This document shows, in pieces, positions 16,999-18,168 of a DNA stretch of 18,168 nucleotides. Both the position numbers and the translations under genes were made by a program. Positions within the stretch are counted from its first letter, which is position 1. The number at the start of each line of letters is the position of its first letter. This DNA comes from an uncultured beta proteobacterium (lineage in GTDB: Bacteria; Pseudomonadota; Gammaproteobacteria; Burkholderiales; Rhodocyclaceae). The stretch is taken from NCBI GenBank assembly GCA_903932755.1, contig CAIZHL010000521.1:1-18168 (forward strand). Reading direction: 5' to 3'. A model generated the notes under the pieces. It was given only the letters and a program-made list of their open reading frames with translations. It was not told the origin of the DNA and ran no database searches.

Positions 16999-17028
16999 CG
17001 GCGCCGTGTCGCCAGCGCCGACTTTTTT
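16999..17028 (+). terminator. Candidate intrinsic terminator of the hybrid kinase gene
   Basis: CGGCGC (16999-17004) pairs with GCGCCG (17015-17020) around a 10-base loop, followed by AC and TTTTTT (17023-17028). The orientation fits termination of plus-strand transcription 70 bases after the kinase stop and just before the converging dnaJ. There is no equivalent T-run on the minus strand for dnaJ. Confidence 0.55.
17002..17027. repeat. 26-base exact repeat, copy 2 (copy 1 inside lpxH at 8232-8257)
   Basis: These 26 bases, starting CGCCGTGTCGCC and ending GACTTTTT, are identical to 8232-8257 on the same strand. Here they are noncoding and form most of the candidate terminator. In lpxH the same bases encode KVGAGDTA on the minus strand. 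The flanks on both sides differ. Confidence 0.85.
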
Positions 17029-17038
17029 GCAGGCTGCC

Positions 17039-18168
17039 TCAGCTGCCGAAGAAGTCCCTGACCTTGTCCAGCCAGCTCTGCGCACGCGGGCTGTGGCGCT
17101 GGGCGTTGCCCTGGCTGATTTCCTCGAACTCCTTCAGCAGTTCCTTCTGCCGTTCGGTAAGGCTGACCGGGGTTTCCAGCACGACATGGCAGAGCAGGTC
17201 GCCGTGGCTGGACGAGCGCACGCCCTTGATGCCCTTGCCGCGCAGGCGGAAGACCTTGCCGGTCTGCGTTTCGGACGGCACCTTGAGCTTGGCGACGCCA
17301 TCCAGGGTCGGAATCTCGATTTCGCCGCCCAGGGCCGCGATGGCGAAGCTGATCGGCATTTCGCAATGCAGGTCGTCGTGGTCACGCTGGAATACGGCGT
17401 GGGCCTTGAGGTGGATCTGCACGTAGAGGTCGCCGGACGGGCCGCCGTTGACGCCGGGTTCGCCTTCGCCGGTGAGCCGTATCCGGTCGCCCTCGTCTAT
17501 CCCCGATGGAATCTTGACCGACAGGGTCTTGTGCTGCTTGACGCGGCCCGCGCCGTGGCAGCTGCCGCAGGGATCGGCGATGTAGCGGCCGGTGCCGTGG
17601 CACTTCGGGCAGGTTTGCTGGATCGAGAAGAAGCCCTGCTGCATGCGCACCTGGCCGTGGCCGGCGCAGGTCGGGCAGGTCTTGGGTTCGCTGCCCTTTT
17701 TCGCGCCGCTGCCGCTGCAGGTTTCGCATTCGGCCATGGTCGGGATGCGGATGCGGGTCTCGCTGCCGCGGGCGGCATCTTCGAGTGATACCTCGAGGTT
17801 GTAGCGCAGGTCGGCGCCGCGATAGACGTTGGAACGGCCGCCGCCGCGCTGGCCGCCGCCGAAGATGTCGCCGAAGATGTCGGAGAAGGCATCGGCGAAG
17901 CCGCCCGCGCCCGCGCCGCCGGGGCCCATGCCGGCCTGCGGGTCGACGCCGGCATGGCCGTACTGGTCGTAGGCAGGGCGCTTCTGCGGGTCGGAGAGGA
18001 TTTCGTAGGCTTCCTTGGCCTCCTTGAACTGCTCCTCGGATTTCGGGTTGTCCGGATTGCGGTCCGGATGGTGCTTCATGGCCAGCTTGCGGTAGGCCTT
18101 CTTGATGTCCTCATCCGATGCGTCGCGGTTGACGCCGAGGACTTCGTAGTAGTCGCGCTTCTTTGCCA
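17039..18168 (-). CDS. dnaJ: Chaperone DnaJ (complete except the first base of the start codon)
   Basis: DnaJ (Hsp40) delivers unfolded clients to DnaK and stimulates its ATPase. Reading leftward, the window edge gives TG then GCA AAG AAG, so only the first base of the start codon is missing. The product would be 376 residues, the usual length. The J domain starts [12 protein letters not shown], with HPD at 34-36 in KHHPDRNP. A Gly/Phe-rich region follows ([22 protein letters not shown]). Four CxxCxGxG zinc repeats come next ([32 protein letters not shown]), then the client-binding C-terminal domains. The ending [12 protein letters not shown] is normal for proteobacterial DnaJ. dnaK and grpE are probably upstream, outside the window; this is inferred from usual gene order. 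The gene converges on the hybrid kinase. Confidence 0.98.
   Translation of the reverse strand, partial: AKKRDYYEVLGVNRDASDEDIKKAYRKLAMKHHPDRNPDNPKSEEQFKEAKEAYEILSDPQKRPAYDQYGHAGVDPQAGMGPGGAGAGGFADAFSDIFGDIFGGGQRGGGRSNVYRGADLRYNLEVSLEDAARGSETRIRIPTMAECETCSGSGAKKGSEPKTCPTCAGHGQVRMQQGFFSIQQTCPKCHGTGRYIADPCGSCHGAGRVKQHKTLSVKIPSGIDEGDRIRLTGEGEPGVNGGPSGDLYVQIHLKAHAVFQRDHDDLHCEMPISFAIAALGGEIEIPTLDGVAKLKVPSETQTGKVFRLRGKGIKGVRSSSHGDLLCHVVLETPVSLTERQKELLKEFEEISQGNAQRHSPRAQSWLDKVRDFFGS

Noticed and set aside
16933..17030. A possible gene remnant ending in KKVGAGDTAPQGASAE on the minus strand after dnaJ
   Set aside because: The frame begins inside dnaJ as a shadow and has no start signal. Only the 26-base stretch shared with lpxH looks unusual, and that is reported as a repeat instead.
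15225..17366. A 713-codon open frame on the minus strand opposite the hybrid kinase and running into dnaJ
   Set aside because: It has no recognisable domain and low-complexity composition. It overlaps the kinase catalytic core and the dnaJ 3' end, both of which are certain.
1..18168. Mobile elements, CRISPR arrays, tRNA or rRNA genes, toxin-antitoxin or defence genes
   Set aside because: None was seen. There are no regular spaced repeats, transposase motifs or cloverleaf sequences, and almost all of the window is accounted for by standard genes.

Overview
The window is GC-rich, densely packed chromosomal DNA that looks like a betaproteobacterium, most likely of the Rhodocyclales type. The reasons are the gene order trpB-trpA-accD-folC-SPOR protein-cvpA-purF-metZ, the protein sequences, and the strong third-position GC bias. 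The species assignment is an inference from recalled gene order and has not been checked by a search.

Region 1 (1-7788, plus strand) is a continuous metabolic gene string. It holds the 3' part of trpB, then trpA, accD, folC, a membrane-anchored SPOR-domain protein, cvpA, purF and metZ. Several junctions overlap at stop and start (trpA/accD, accD/folC, purF/metZ), so tryptophan, fatty-acid, folate, purine and methionine synthesis appear to be translated from linked messages. The only sizeable gap, 118 bases between cvpA and purF, contains two hairpins.

Region 2 (7830-12009, minus strand) is an envelope-oriented operon read from right to left. Its order is an exported TPR protein, an exported L,D-transpeptidase-like protein, periplasmic PpiA, cytoplasmic PpiB and LpxH. 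The first two proteins share a homologous NTF2-like C-terminal domain and their genes overlap by one base. This pair is the most unusual module in the window.

Region 3 (12010-16931, plus strand) has a 317-base divergent intergenic region, then cysS, then a 222-base regulatory-looking spacer rich in TGACA/TGTCA half-sites with a perfect dyad, and then a large membrane hybrid histidine kinase. The kinase has six predicted membrane helices, three PAS domains, HisKA, HATPase and a receiver domain, and no separate response-regulator gene beside it. A hairpin with a T6 tract follows it.

Region 4 (17039-18168, minus strand) is dnaJ, complete except for the first base of its start codon, which lies just outside the window.

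No rRNA, tRNA, CRISPR array, insertion sequence or phage gene was seen. Most of the window is housekeeping. The points worth a second look are the paired NTF2-like domain proteins, the SDGC active site of the transpeptidase, the dyad upstream of the hybrid kinase, and a 26-base exact repeat shared between lpxH and the kinase/dnaJ intergenic region.
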